From the NCBI GenBank assembly GCA_015067485.1, contig SVMJ01000009.1:1-64000 (forward strand): a stretch of 64,000 nt of DNA. The letters run 5' to 3'. Within the stretch, counting starts at the first letter, position 1, and every line of letters begins with the position of its first letter. Positions 45,858 to 53,807 of the stretch are shown one piece after another. Under the pieces are notes generated by a model. It made no database searches and was not told the DNA's origin. It was given only the letters and a program-made list of their open reading frames with translations. Made by a program: the position numbers and the translations under genes. The stretch is from Oscillospiraceae bacterium. GTDB lineage: Bacteria; Bacillota; Clostridia; Oscillospirales; JAAYXM01.

Positions 45858-46703
45858 ATGAAACGAATTGTTGCACTTTTCATGACCGCTTGCATCGCAT
45901 TTTCTATGCTCGCGGGATGTTCCGATCCGATCCCTCCGGCTGAAAAAGTAGGACTCAACGGTGCATTTTTGATCTCGCATCTGGAAGGGATGAAAGTCGG
46001 TTATATGGAAGGGTTCTCCGACCCTGATGTCATCAAAGAAGGAAGCCGCGGCGCAAAGCTGAAAAAATACACTTCTCTTGAGAAATTGGCTCAGGATGTC
46101 AAAGACGGCAAACTCTATGCCGCAGTGCTTCCGCAAGTGTATGCAGACGATGTTTTGAGTGAAAACCGCGACCTTGCACAAATGCTTCAAAAACTCGAAG
46201 AGGGTGCATACTCTTTCACCAATTGCTACAAAGGTCCCGAAGAAGATTATGATATTCTGATGCAGGCGGATGCCACCCTTTCTCTCATCAAGGGAAACGG
46301 CGACTATCAGGTTTTGCTTGACCGTTATATCTACGGAAATCCCGATGATGTGGAAGAAATCGAACTCAACTCCGCAACCACCGGTCGCACTTTGACCGTG
46401 GGTATCTATCCGAATTTCAAGCCGTTTGCGTACAAGAGCAAGAGCGGAAACCTGGTGGGCTTTGCGGTGGAATTTGCAAACGCGGTCGCAAAGACTTGGG
46501 ATTCGAACATTGAGTTTTTCGTCTACGACGATGCGGACGAACTCTATCAGGATTCCAAAGACGATAAAGTGATGATCGCGATCGGACCGTTCACCAAAAC
46601 CGATGATGTTCCGGAGGATTTCTACTACTCGAAACCCTATATTGATATGTCCCAGGTGGTCATTCTGCGAGATGACAACGTGGGAAAGATTCCGCAAAAC
46701 TAA
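45858..46703 (+). CDS. solute-binding-protein-3-like lipoprotein with swapped lobe order
   Basis: 281 residues; lipobox LAGC (Cys21). Residues about 40-155 read like the second lobe of a family 3 binding protein (LEGMKVGYMEGFS..., then SLEKLAQDVKDGKLYAAVL, ending YQVLLDRYIYG). Residues about 172-280 read like the first lobe (RTLTVGIYPNFKPFAYKSKSG, NLVGFAVEFANAVAKTW, IGPFTKTDDVPEDFYYSKPY). The chain ends just where lobe 1 normally crosses to lobe 2. No permease or ATPase is adjacent. Ligand unknown. The ribosome site is weak. Confidence 0.75.
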   Translation: MKRIVALFMTACIAFSMLAGCSDPIPPAEKVGLNGAFLISHLEGMKVGYMEGFSDPDVIKEGSRGAKLKKYTSLEKLAQDVKDGKLYAAVLPQVYADDVLSENRDLAQMLQKLEEGAYSFTNCYKGPEEDYDILMQADATLSLIKGNGDYQVLLDRYIYGNPDDVEEIELNSATTGRTLTVGIYPNFKPFAYKSKSGNLVGFAVEFANAVAKTWDSNIEFFVYDDADELYQDSKDDKVMIAIGPFTKTDDVPEDFYYSKPYIDMSQVVILRDDNVGKIPQN

Positions 46704-46706
46704 ACT

Positions 46707-46736
46707 AAAAAGAGTCGCCAAAGGGCGACTCTTTTT
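46707..46736. terminator. bidirectional terminator
   Basis: Stem AAAAAGAGTCGCC / GGCGACTCTTTTT between convergent genes. Confidence 0.88.
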
Positions 46737-47474
46737 CTATGCTTTGGATAAAAGTTCGAGTAACGTTCGCTTGTATGCGGAAAATGCTTCGGATGTGAGA
46801 AATTCGGTATCACGCGGTTTTTCCCCTTTAATCTGCACTTCACCGACAATCTTTCCCGGGATTCCGTTTAATACATAAACGCGGTCGGAAAGACGGATCG
46901 CTTCGTCCACGTCATGCGTGATGAAGAACGTGGAAAATCCCATTTTCTCCGCGACAGATAAATACCACTTGTGCAGATCCGCTTTGGTGATCGCATCCAA
47001 CGCGGAAAACGGTTCGTCCAAAAGCAGAACACTTCCCGAAAACAGATAGGTCCGCAGCAGCGCCGCTCGTTGGCGCATCCCGCCCGAGAGTTGACTCGGA
47101 TAAAACTTCTCATATCCCGCGATCCCGAATGTTTCAAAGAGCGGAAGTGCTTGTTCTTTCGCCTCTTTTTTGCCTACTCCACGCACCAAAAGCGGTAAAA
47201 TCACATTATCAAGAATCGTTTTGTGTTGTAGGAGCAAATCCTTTTGCAGCATATAGCTCACACGCCCCGGCGTCCCTGTGATGTGATCCCCATTCAGCGT
47301 AACCGAGCCTTCGTCCGGTTTCATCACACCCGAAAGGACATGGAACAGCGTCGTTTTCCCCACTCCGCTCGGACCGATGAGCGACACTTGCTCCCCGTCG
47401 CGGATGGTGATTGAGACATCTTCGATGGTCGCTTTCCCCTGATATCGTTTTGTGATGTTTTCCGCGATTAGCAT
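46737..47474 (-). CDS. ABC transporter ATP-binding protein, thiamine-precursor type (ThiZ-like)
   Basis: 245 residues with Walker A GPSGVGKTT, signature LSGGMRQRAALLR and Walker B VLLLDEPFSALD, of the nitrate/sulfonate/taurine (SsuB/ThiZ) class. The C-terminus carries KGEKPRDTEFLTSEAF as in that class. The start follows AGGAGAAGG. Last gene of the riboswitch-controlled operon; its start codon lies 14 nt beyond the binding-protein stop. Confidence 0.9.
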   Translation of the reverse strand: MLIAENITKRYQGKATIEDVSITIRDGEQVSLIGPSGVGKTTLFHVLSGVMKPDEGSVTLNGDHITGTPGRVSYMLQKDLLLQHKTILDNVILPLLVRGVGKKEAKEQALPLFETFGIAGYEKFYPSQLSGGMRQRAALLRTYLFSGSVLLLDEPFSALDAITKADLHKWYLSVAEKMGFSTFFITHDVDEAIRLSDRVYVLNGIPGKIVGEVQIKGEKPRDTEFLTSEAFSAYKRTLLELLSKA

Positions 47475-47487
47475 AGGCCTTCTCCTT

Positions 47488-48471
47488 TTATTGCGGCAGA
47501 TATTGGTTGGTGAATCCGTTTGCACCAAGCGAGGTCGCAGTCATCTTCTTTTCATACATCCACTCATTAAAGCGACTCCAGCGTTCGGTGTCGATCCATC
47601 CCCATTGCGGCGCGTCGGCAATGTACTCTTTGGACAAATATTGCTGACTTTCGATCAAAACTTCAAGATCGAGTTCAGGTACTGCTTCCGCCAAAATCTC
47701 TGCGGCTTCTTCCGGATGTTCGACCGCATATTCGTAGCCCTTTGCGGTCGCACGGAGAAACGCCTTGACGGATTCGGGATTTTCGTTGATATAAGCGTTA
47801 TTTGCAATGATGACCGGGGTATAATAATCCAAAATCGGATTCGCCTCGGCAAACGGCAGGAAGTTTAGTTCATATCCCTTTTTCTCGCCGATGATGCCGT
47901 CCCAGCCGTAATAGATCCAAATCGCATCAAAGTCGGTCTGCAACGCGGCATAGGTATCGGTTGCGGTATTGTTGATGATGTTGATTTTTGTCGGGTCTCC
48001 GTTTGCCGCACGCATCGCGTCAAACAAAATCTCATCATAGATCGGGATGCCCCAGCTTGCGTAGGTTTTTCCTTCCAAATCTGCAAACGACTCGATCCCA
48101 CGGTCTTTGAGCGACACCACCCCACTCGTATTGTGTTGTATAATTGCGCTCACCGCGGTAATCGGAAGTGTTTCACCCGCAGTGAGTGCGGCCGCGACTT
48201 CTTCCTGGAAGGACACACCGTATTCCGCGCGACCGGACGCGACCATCATGGGTGCCCCGTCTTCGGGCGGCTGGACGATCTCAACTGCAAGGCCTTCTTC
48301 CAAGTAATATCCAAGCGCGTATGCGACATATACGCCCGTATGATTGGTGTTCGGCGTCCAGTCCAGAACAAATGTGATTTTCTCTAAATGGTCTTCCTGT
48401 GCGCGCTCACGACACGCGCAAAGCGAGAAGCAGAGAATTGCGCAAAGAAGTAATGCTGTCAGTCTTTTCAT
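47488..48471 (-). CDS. ABC transporter substrate-binding lipoprotein, thiamine-precursor type (ThiY-like)
   Basis: 327 residues, NMT1/THI5-like. Lipoprotein signal ending LCAC. The mature start ITFVLDWTPNTNHTGVYVA is the hallmark of ThiY/NMT1 proteins that bind HMP or formylaminopyrimidine. TPP control and the thiamine-binding partner gene support a pyrimidine-precursor substrate. It overlaps the permease gene by 4 nt. Confidence 0.9.
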   Translation of the reverse strand: MKRLTALLLCAILCFSLCACRERAQEDHLEKITFVLDWTPNTNHTGVYVAYALGYYLEEGLAVEIVQPPEDGAPMMVASGRAEYGVSFQEEVAAALTAGETLPITAVSAIIQHNTSGVVSLKDRGIESFADLEGKTYASWGIPIYDEILFDAMRAANGDPTKINIINNTATDTYAALQTDFDAIWIYYGWDGIIGEKKGYELNFLPFAEANPILDYYTPVIIANNAYINENPESVKAFLRATAKGYEYAVEHPEEAAEILAEAVPELDLEVLIESQQYLSKEYIADAPQWGWIDTERWSRFNEWMYEKKMTATSLGANGFTNQYLPQ

Positions 48472-49247
48472 TGGTTTGATTCCTCTCTAATGTTCTCCCA
48501 CGGGCGCGTTTTGCGCTTGATCCTTTTCAGCAGCCAGATCAAAGACAAACTGATGAACACGATCCAAAAGATAACGGCAAACATTTTATCAAACGCGTAT
48601 GCTTTTCGCACACGAGTCATATACACGCCAAGTCCTGCAGAGCCGCCGAGCCATTCCGCGACCACCGCGCTCACCACCGCGTAAGAGACCGAAATCTCAA
48701 GTCCGGAAAAGAGAGACGGGATCGCGCTCGGCAGTTTTACGTGCCATAATATTTGCCACTCGCTTGCGCCCATTGCTTTGAGCAGCAGGATTTGATCCGG
48801 TTCGATCGATTGGAATCCGTTCATGAGTGCAATGGTGATCGGAAAAAAACAGGTCAACACCACAAGGGTAACCTTGGGTGCCAAACCGTATCCCAACCAC
48901 AGCACCAGAAGCGGCGCGATTGCGACCATGGGGATGGTTTGTGAAATGACCAGAATCGGATAAACCGCCTTTCGGATAACAGAGCACTGTTCCATGACAA
49001 GTGCGAGTAAAACCGCAAGAACAATGCTGATGGAAAGACCGAAAAACGCTTCTTGCAATGTGATGTAGGAATGATCGAGCAGAATTCTAAATTCCGAGCA
49101 AAATGCTTTGAGCACCGCGCTCGGACTCGGAAGCATAAACGGCGGGATCACGCCGCTCATGCAGAGTGCCTGCCACAACACGATCAGGAGAAGAATGAGC
49201 ATCAACGGATAGATTTTACTTTTGATGCTTCTTGGTTTTTGTTTCAA
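48468..49247 (-). CDS. ABC transporter permease, thiamine-precursor type (ThiX-like)
   Basis: About 259 residues, six membrane helices, with the EAA loop (LLKAMGASEWQILWHVKLPSA) that docks on the ATPase. Start choice: TTG at 49247 with AGGTG 7 nt before it; a GTG at 49262 is the alternative. Either start lies inside the MTH1187-type gene, so the two are translationally coupled. Confidence 0.88.
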   Translation of the reverse strand: MKQKPRSIKSKIYPLMLILLLIVLWQALCMSGVIPPFMLPSPSAVLKAFCSEFRILLDHSYITLQEAFFGLSISIVLAVLLALVMEQCSVIRKAVYPILVISQTIPMVAIAPLLVLWLGYGLAPKVTLVVLTCFFPITIALMNGFQSIEPDQILLLKAMGASEWQILWHVKLPSAIPSLFSGLEISVSYAVVSAVVAEWLGGSAGLGVYMTRVRKAYAFDKMFAVIFWIVFISLSLIWLLKRIKRKTRPWENIREESNQ

Positions 49248-49509
49248 TGCTCCACACCTCACCGTTTGGATGATAGGAAATTTTCACATAGGACATCACA
49301 CCCGGAGCACCTGCCCGAATGCAGATGTGCTGACATTCTTTCACAATCTCCATGAGTTCATCAAAGTCACCCTCGACCGTGGTTTCAAACGGACCCACAA
49401 AAACGGATGTGCATTTGCTTTTGATGTACGCAATCACTTCATCCACTACGCGGATGACATCTTCCCGCTCAACTTCCGGGAGCACTTGTATTGCTACGCT
49501 TGCATTCAT
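49216..49509 (-). CDS. MTH1187/YkoF-family thiamine-binding protein
   Basis: 97 residues, ferredoxin-like fold typical of the family: MNASVAIQVLPE, TTVEGDFDELMEIVKECQ, then GAPGVMSYVKISYHP. Small cytoplasmic protein that binds thiamine or its pyrimidine; commonly the first gene of riboswitch-controlled thi transporter operons. The start follows GGAGGTGAGATT. Confidence 0.9.
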   Translation of the reverse strand: MNASVAIQVLPEVEREDVIRVVDEVIAYIKSKCTSVFVGPFETTVEGDFDELMEIVKECQHICIRAGAPGVMSYVKISYHPNGEVWSIETKTKKHQK

Positions 49510-49524
49510 AATCTCACCTCCAAA

Positions 49525-49559
49525 CAAAAAAATCGTCTGCCGGAAACCTCCAACAGACG
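49525..49559 (-). terminator. attenuator terminator of the TPP riboswitch
   Basis: An 11-bp hairpin (outer arms CGTCTG / CAGACG, two G-T pairs inside) followed by seven T on the minus strand, placed between the aptamer and the ribosome site. This indicates transcriptional control. Confidence 0.85.
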
Positions 49560-49579
49560 TTGTCATCTTCTCTCGAAAG

Positions 49580-49675
49580 AGCAATTCCTACGCCGGCATT
49601 ATCCGGATCAGGTTCCAGGGTTCCGGGCGCAACACGCCCGATCTCAGCCAAGTTTTCCACTCAGCACCCCGATTC
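49580..49675 (-). ncRNA. TPP riboswitch aptamer (THI element)
   Basis: The minus strand contains the conserved blocks GGGGTGCTGAG, GGCTGAGA, ACCCTGGAACCTGATC and GGATAATGCCGGCGTAGGAA in the correct order with a P3 hairpin between the second and third. High TPP should favour the downstream terminator and shut off the thi transporter. Confidence 0.95.
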
Positions 49676-49688
49676 ACTTGTCATGTAC

Positions 49689-49717
49689 AGTATACGACGG
49701 TAAATGTAAAATGTCAA
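49689..49717 (-). promoter_or_regulatory. promoter of the TPP-riboswitch operon
   Basis: Minus strand TTGACA, 17-nt spacer, TATACT, directly ahead of the aptamer. Confidence 0.75.
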
Positions 49718-49725
49718 GCAAACAG

Positions 49726-49754
49726 TTGACTTTTTTGCAGAACTTTCTTAAAAT
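49726..49754 (+). promoter_or_regulatory. promoter of small lipoprotein gene
   Basis: TTGACT, 17-nt spacer, TAAAAT, about 30 nt before the ATG; divergent from the thi promoter. Confidence 0.55.
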
Positions 49755-49784
49755 AAAATCAATCTGATGAAAAGAGGAATCACC

Positions 49785-50141
49785 ATGAAAAAACGAATCT
49801 TGTCCCTGATCCTTGCAGGACTGTGTTTTGCACTCACCGCGTGCCAAACGGCAACTTCCCCTGTGGTCGGGACATGGGAACTCACCGAGAAAAGTATTGG
49901 AACCGAACGCGAAGATTTGAGTGAGATGTCGGTTTTCTACACTTTCTACAAAAACGGAACATTCAAGATGAAGGTCAACGGAATGGATGCCGCGGAAGGC
50001 ACCTACACGTTTGAGAACAACATCTTGACCTGGAAAGTAAATGAACTGAGCGGACACATGACCTATGTCAACGAAGTTCTCTTGGCGGAAGCAACGGTGG
50101 GAGATGACTTTGTGGTCTCCATGTATTCTAAAGTAGAATAA
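49785..50141 (+). CDS. small lipoprotein with lipocalin-like beta domain
   Basis: 118 residues. Signal peptide with lipobox LTAC (Cys about 20). The mature part (VVGTWELTEKSIG ... FYTFYKNGTFKMKVNG ... GTYTFENNILTWKVN) matches the lipocalin-like/DUF pattern of small Firmicute lipoproteins starting GTWE. Function unknown. The start at 49785 follows GAGG; an upstream in-frame ATG at 49767 lacks a site. Confidence 0.75.
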   Translation: MKKRILSLILAGLCFALTACQTATSPVVGTWELTEKSIGTEREDLSEMSVFYTFYKNGTFKMKVNGMDAAEGTYTFENNILTWKVNELSGHMTYVNEVLLAEATVGDDFVVSMYSKVE

Positions 50142-50143
50142 AC

Positions 50144-50174
50144 AAAGGGTGCGAAACAATGTTTCGCACCCTTT
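50144..50174. terminator. bidirectional terminator
   Basis: Stem AAAGGGTGCGAAAC / GTTTCGCACCCTTT with a 3-nt loop between the lipoprotein gene and sigK. Confidence 0.88.
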
Positions 50175-50863
50175 CACTTCCCCGGCTTTTCCAATTCTTC
50201 CCGTAGTTTGAGCAGGGCTTTCTTCTCAATTCGCGATACATAGGAACGTGAGATGTTACATTTCTGCGCGATCTCGCGCTGTGTGAGCGGGTCAACATCG
50301 CCCAATCCGTAGCGTAAAATGATGATCTCCCGCTCTCTTGGGTCCAACACATCCCGTACAAGGTGTCTGAGTTTTTGCTCGGTGTCCAAAAGATCTACAT
50401 GTTCCATCTCGCTGTTGTCCGCACTAATGATGTCCATCAGTGCAAGCCCGTTTCCCTCTTTGTCGGTCTCGATGGTTTCCGAGAGCGAAACTTCCGACGC
50501 CTGTTTCTTTTGTGCGCGGAAGTGCATCAAAATCTCGTTCTCAATGCACCGTGCCGCATAAGTTGCAAGCCGTGTCCCCTTGCTCTCCCGAAACGTGTTG
50601 ATCCCTTTGATGAGCCCAATCGTGCCGATAGAAATCAGGTCGTCCTGATCGCCCGTTGCGGTATAATACTTTTTGATGACGTGGGCAACCAAGCGCAAAT
50701 TGTGTTCGATCAGGAGATTGCGTGCTTCCAGATCCCCTTCCCGACACCGTTTCAAATATTCCCGTTCTTCTTTCGCGCTGAGCGGTTTTGGGAATGATCC
50801 TGTTGAAATCCTGAGCGGAAAGACAATGCACTGCAGTAAAAGTGCGATGATTCCCGAGAACAT
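50174..50863 (-). CDS. sigK: sporulation sigma factor SigK (pro-form, uninterrupted)
   Basis: Late mother-cell sigma factor, 229 residues. A hydrophobic pro-sequence (about 1-20, GIIALLLQCIVFPLRIS) precedes FPKPLSAKEEREYLKRC; it should be removed by SpoIVFB. Region 2 (NLLIEHNLRLVAHVIKKYY, DDLISIGTIGLIKGI, YAARCIENEILMHFRAQKK) and the region 4 HTH (TQREIAQKCNISRSYVSRIEKKA) are complete, so there is no skin element. The ATG follows GGAGGTGG. A CATACCAT box upstream hints at mother-cell control but lacks a clear -35. Confidence 0.95.
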   Translation of the reverse strand: MFSGIIALLLQCIVFPLRISTGSFPKPLSAKEEREYLKRCREGDLEARNLLIEHNLRLVAHVIKKYYTATGDQDDLISIGTIGLIKGINTFRESKGTRLATYAARCIENEILMHFRAQKKQASEVSLSETIETDKEGNGLALMDIISADNSEMEHVDLLDTEQKLRHLVRDVLDPREREIIILRYGLGDVDPLTQREIAQKCNISRSYVSRIEKKALLKLREELEKPGK

Positions 50864-50946
50864 CAAACCACCTCCACACATGGTATGCTTCCATCATACG
50901 CACGCATCTTTGCGGGATTGTTCATTTGCCCGTGTTTCGGACGAGA

Positions 50947-50972
50947 ACGCTTGTTTGTTTTTCGCATATACT
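50947..50972 (+). promoter_or_regulatory. possible sigma-K/sigma-E-type promoter
   Basis: AC, 16-nt spacer, CATATACT, compared with the sigma-K pattern AC N16-17 CATAnnnTA (last A missing); CATAnnnT also fits sigma-E. It lies about 20 nt before the start of a spore-type hydrolase, divergent from sigK. Confidence 0.4.
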
Positions 50973-50990
50973 GATGCGAGGTGAAACAGA

Positions 50991-52292
50991 ATGATTATTC
51001 ATGTGGTCTCTCTGGGAGAGACGATTGAATCCATCGCGGAGCAGTATGGGGTGTCCCCCTTTCAAATCATTTCGGACAATGAACTTGAGTCTCCCGATCA
51101 ATTGGTAGTCGGGCAAACGATCGTGATACTCTTTCGTGCGCAAACGCATACGGTCTCTGCCGGTGAAACACTCTCTTCGGTTGCTTTGCAATACGGTCTT
51201 ACCACAAACGAACTCTATCGCAACAATCCGCAACTTGGTGGTCGCCCCGACCTACGGCTTGGCGAAATGCTCGCAATTTCTTACACACAACCGAAACTCG
51301 GCGCGCTTCAAGTAACAGGATATGCATATCCGTTTATCGATTTGGCTCTTCTTGAAAAGATACTACCGTATCTCACCTATCTCATTCCATTTACATACGG
51401 TATCACGCCGAGCGGTGGCTTGGTGGATTTGGACGACGGTGCCCTGCTCGCCCTCGCGCGTGAGAAAAACATCTCGGCACTGATGCATCTTTCCACGTTG
51501 ACCGAGAGCGGAAACTTCAGCAACGAACTTGCAAATCTCGTGCTAAATGATTCGGATATTCAAGAGAACTTGATCAACTCGATTTTGACCACCATCGAGC
51601 GCAAGGGATACCAAGGGCTTGATATCGATTTTGAATTTGTCCTACCCGAAGACCGCATCCCCTATGCACAGTTCATCAACCGCCTGCGCGAAACACTCAA
51701 TCCGCTCGGATACACGGTGATTGCGGCGCTTGCGCCCAAGACGAGCGCCGACCAGCGCGGACTGCTCTACGAAGGTCATGACTATTCCCTGATCGGGCAG
51801 GCGGCAAACGCGGTGCTTTTGATGACCTATGAATGGGGATACACCTACGGCCCACCCCTTGCGGTCGCACCAATCAACCAGGTGGAACGTGTAGTTGATT
51901 ATGCGCTCACCGAGATTCCACCCGATAAAATGTATCTCGGGATCCCGAATTACGGATATGACTGGACCCTGCCCTTTGTCCGTGGCGACTCTCGCGCGAT
52001 CTCTATCTCAAATGTAACCGCGGTAAATCTCGCCCGCGAGTTTGGCGCGGAAATTTCATTTGATTCGCTGTCTCAAGCGCCTTTTTTCCAATACTCCGAA
52101 GAAGACGGAACGACGCACGAAGTGTGGTTTGAAGATGCGCGCAGTATCCGCGAAAAGCTCGCACTTGCCGCAGGCAACCAAATGCGCGGGATCGGGTATT
52201 GGAATCTGATGCGTCCGTTTCCGCAAAATTGGCTGGTGCTCAACGCACTTTATGATATTTTGCCCCCAACGGAAACAACTCCTCGCCCCTAA
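50991..52292 (+). CDS. LysM-LysM-GH18 spore hydrolase (YaaH/SleL-like)
   Basis: 433 residues without signal peptide, as in spore proteins loaded from the mother cell. Two LysM modules (about 2-46 and 52-96: HVVSLGETIESIAEQYGVS, HTVSAGETLSSVALQYGL), then a GH18 barrel (about 104-425) with the catalytic motif GLDIDFEF (DxxDxDxE form) and YGYDWTLPF. Expected to be an N-acetylglucosaminidase acting on cortex fragments at germination. Normal YaaH length. A terminator overlaps its stop codon. Confidence 0.92.
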   Translation: MIIHVVSLGETIESIAEQYGVSPFQIISDNELESPDQLVVGQTIVILFRAQTHTVSAGETLSSVALQYGLTTNELYRNNPQLGGRPDLRLGEMLAISYTQPKLGALQVTGYAYPFIDLALLEKILPYLTYLIPFTYGITPSGGLVDLDDGALLALAREKNISALMHLSTLTESGNFSNELANLVLNDSDIQENLINSILTTIERKGYQGLDIDFEFVLPEDRIPYAQFINRLRETLNPLGYTVIAALAPKTSADQRGLLYEGHDYSLIGQAANAVLLMTYEWGYTYGPPLAVAPINQVERVVDYALTEIPPDKMYLGIPNYGYDWTLPFVRGDSRAISISNVTAVNLAREFGAEISFDSLSQAPFFQYSEEDGTTHEVWFEDARSIREKLALAAGNQMRGIGYWNLMRPFPQNWLVLNALYDILPPTETTPRP

Positions 52293-52307
52293 GGACGAGG
52301 AGTTGTT
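52274..52307. terminator. bidirectional terminator overlapping two stop codons
   Basis: Stem AACAACTCCTCG / CGAGGAGTTGTT with a 10-nt loop. It contains the stop codons of the convergent GH18 and trmO genes. Confidence 0.85.
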
Positions 52308-52972
52308 TGAATATCGACTACCGTTAAACATTTCCCATCCACTTGGAAGTGGATGTCAAAATCCGAAAAACGCATTTTATAAATCCGCTCGGCATCCGCT
52401 TGGTAAGATGGGCGAGGGTCTTCCGCGAGACAGCCGATAACCGCTTCCCGCTTTGCTTCCGGGATTGTGGAAAGAAGTTCTTCGGGGAAATCCACTTCCA
52501 GCCGATACTCTTTGGTTTCTGCGGTGTATCCGTCAGTCGCATCAGGCTGGCAGTCTGCATACGGAAGATACGGCTTGATATCGTAGATCGGGGTATCATT
52601 GAGCAAATCCACCCCCGACACCACAAGTTCAAGGGAGTTTTCGCTTTGCTCCACGCGGACAAGTTTTACCGCAGACAGTCCGAGCGGATTCGGACGGAAC
52701 GGAGAACGGCTTGCAAAGACCCCGATGCGTTGATTTCCACCAAGGCGCGGTGGGCGGACAGTTGCGGACCACTCGGTGCGATGCGCTTTGGAAAAATCGA
52801 AAATCAGCCACAAATGACTAAACCCCTCGATCCCACGCAACACATCGGGATTGCGGTATTCGGGTAGGAACACCACACGTCCCATGAGTTGCGGAACGCG
52901 ACCGCTTTGGCGCGGAATCCCAAACTTATCTTCAAAATCCGTTTTGATGATTGCAATCGGTTTGATTTCCAT
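52289..52972 (-). CDS. trmO: tRNA (N6-threonylcarbamoyladenosine-37) methyltransferase
   Basis: 227 residues of the TsaA/YaeB/TrmO family, a SAM-dependent beta-barrel methylase forming m6t6A37. Motifs: GIPRQSGRVPQLMGRVVF, LWLIFDFSKAH, VFASRSPFRPNPLGLSAVKL and the C-terminal DPRPSYQ. Full length with the C-terminal extension. Confidence 0.93.
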   Translation of the reverse strand: MEIKPIAIIKTDFEDKFGIPRQSGRVPQLMGRVVFLPEYRNPDVLRGIEGFSHLWLIFDFSKAHRTEWSATVRPPRLGGNQRIGVFASRSPFRPNPLGLSAVKLVRVEQSENSLELVVSGVDLLNDTPIYDIKPYLPYADCQPDATDGYTAETKEYRLEVDFPEELLSTIPEAKREAVIGCLAEDPRPSYQADAERIYKMRFSDFDIHFQVDGKCLTVVDIQTTPRP

Positions 52973-53025
52973 AATCTCACATCCTTAAACCCATTGTACC
53001 ATCTTTCTCGGATTTTTGCCATAGT

Positions 53026-53619
53026 TTATCCGATGAACATTTGAGTCCAATAGTTCCCGCTTGCGACGTAGCCCACACCGATTTTGGTATACTTCGTGTT
53101 CAGGATGTTTGCGCGGTGTCCTGATGAATTCATCCATGCGTTCACCACTTCCTGCGGGGTACGCTGACCCTTTGCGATGTTTTCCGCAGCCGCACGGTAG
53201 CTGATACCGAACTTCTTCATCATTTCAAACGGCGAGCCGTAAGTCGGGCTGGTGTGAGAAAAATAGCCTTTGTCCTTCATGTCCTGGGATTTATAGCGTG
53301 CAACGCGGCTGAGCTCCCAATCTTCTTTGAGTGTAGGAAGTCCACGACTTGTGCGGATCTCATTGACCAGACGGATCACTTCACGCTCGTAATTGGTTAC
53401 CTGTGCATTCACGCTCGGGATATTCATCACCTGTCCCGGGTAGATGAGCGACGGGTTTTGCACCTTCGGATTTGCCGCAATGATCTCACTAAGCCCCACT
53501 TGATACTTCACCGCGATTTTCCACATGGTATCGCCTTTTACCACGGTATGCGTCGCCGCAGATGCGCTCACCGCAAGCGTGGTGAGAAGCGCAAATAACA
53601 CGAGTCCTTTTTTCTTCAT
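53026..53619 (-). CDS. LysM-CAP domain secreted protein
   Basis: 197 residues. Signal peptide (about 1-20, ending ASA), one LysM module (THTVVKGDTMWKIAVKYQV) and a CAP/SCP domain (EREVIRLVNEIRTSRGLPTL, AAENIAKGQRTPQEVVNAWMNSSGHRANIL, WTQMFIG). The CAP active-site His and Glu positions (FSHTSP, AAENIA, SGHRA) are present. Family B. subtilis YkwD-like, often spore- or wall-associated. The start at 53619 follows GGGAG; the upstream frame extension overlaps the promoter. Confidence 0.9.
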   Translation of the reverse strand: MKKKGLVLFALLTTLAVSASAATHTVVKGDTMWKIAVKYQVGLSEIIAANPKVQNPSLIYPGQVMNIPSVNAQVTNYEREVIRLVNEIRTSRGLPTLKEDWELSRVARYKSQDMKDKGYFSHTSPTYGSPFEMMKKFGISYRAAAENIAKGQRTPQEVVNAWMNSSGHRANILNTKYTKIGVGYVASGNYWTQMFIG

Positions 53620-53682
53620 TATTGTTTCTCCCTTCTGTTTTGTAACACCCATGCAATCCTGTTGTCTCAAGGGTGTAATCGC

Positions 53683-53711
53683 ATTATAACAATTCGTCCA
53701 CCCCTTTCCAA
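53683..53711 (-). promoter_or_regulatory. promoter of the LysM-CAP gene
   Basis: Minus strand TTGGAA, 17-nt spacer, TATAAT. The leader contains an imperfect hairpin (TTACACCC / GGGTGTTA). Confidence 0.5.
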
Positions 53712-53748
53712 ATGCAATATGCGGAAGAGATGGAATCTCTTGGGAGAA

Positions 53749-53777
53749 TTGCTTTTTTCTCTCTGTTTTGTTATAAT
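53749..53777 (+). promoter_or_regulatory. promoter of the PfkB kinase gene
   Basis: TTGCTT, 17-nt spacer, TATAAT, 30 nt before the ATG. Confidence 0.65.
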
Positions 53778-53807
53778 GTGGGCAGTTCCGATTTGGGAGT
53801 GATTGAT

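Noticed and set aside
45786-46721. 311-codon minus-strand frame opposite the binding lipoprotein
   Set aside because: The plus strand has a lipobox, a promoter and family motifs; the minus frame has none and crosses a terminator.
50174-50863. Possible skin-type interruption of sigK
   Set aside because: The SigK reading frame is continuous from the pro-sequence through region 4, with no recombinase or excision boundary.
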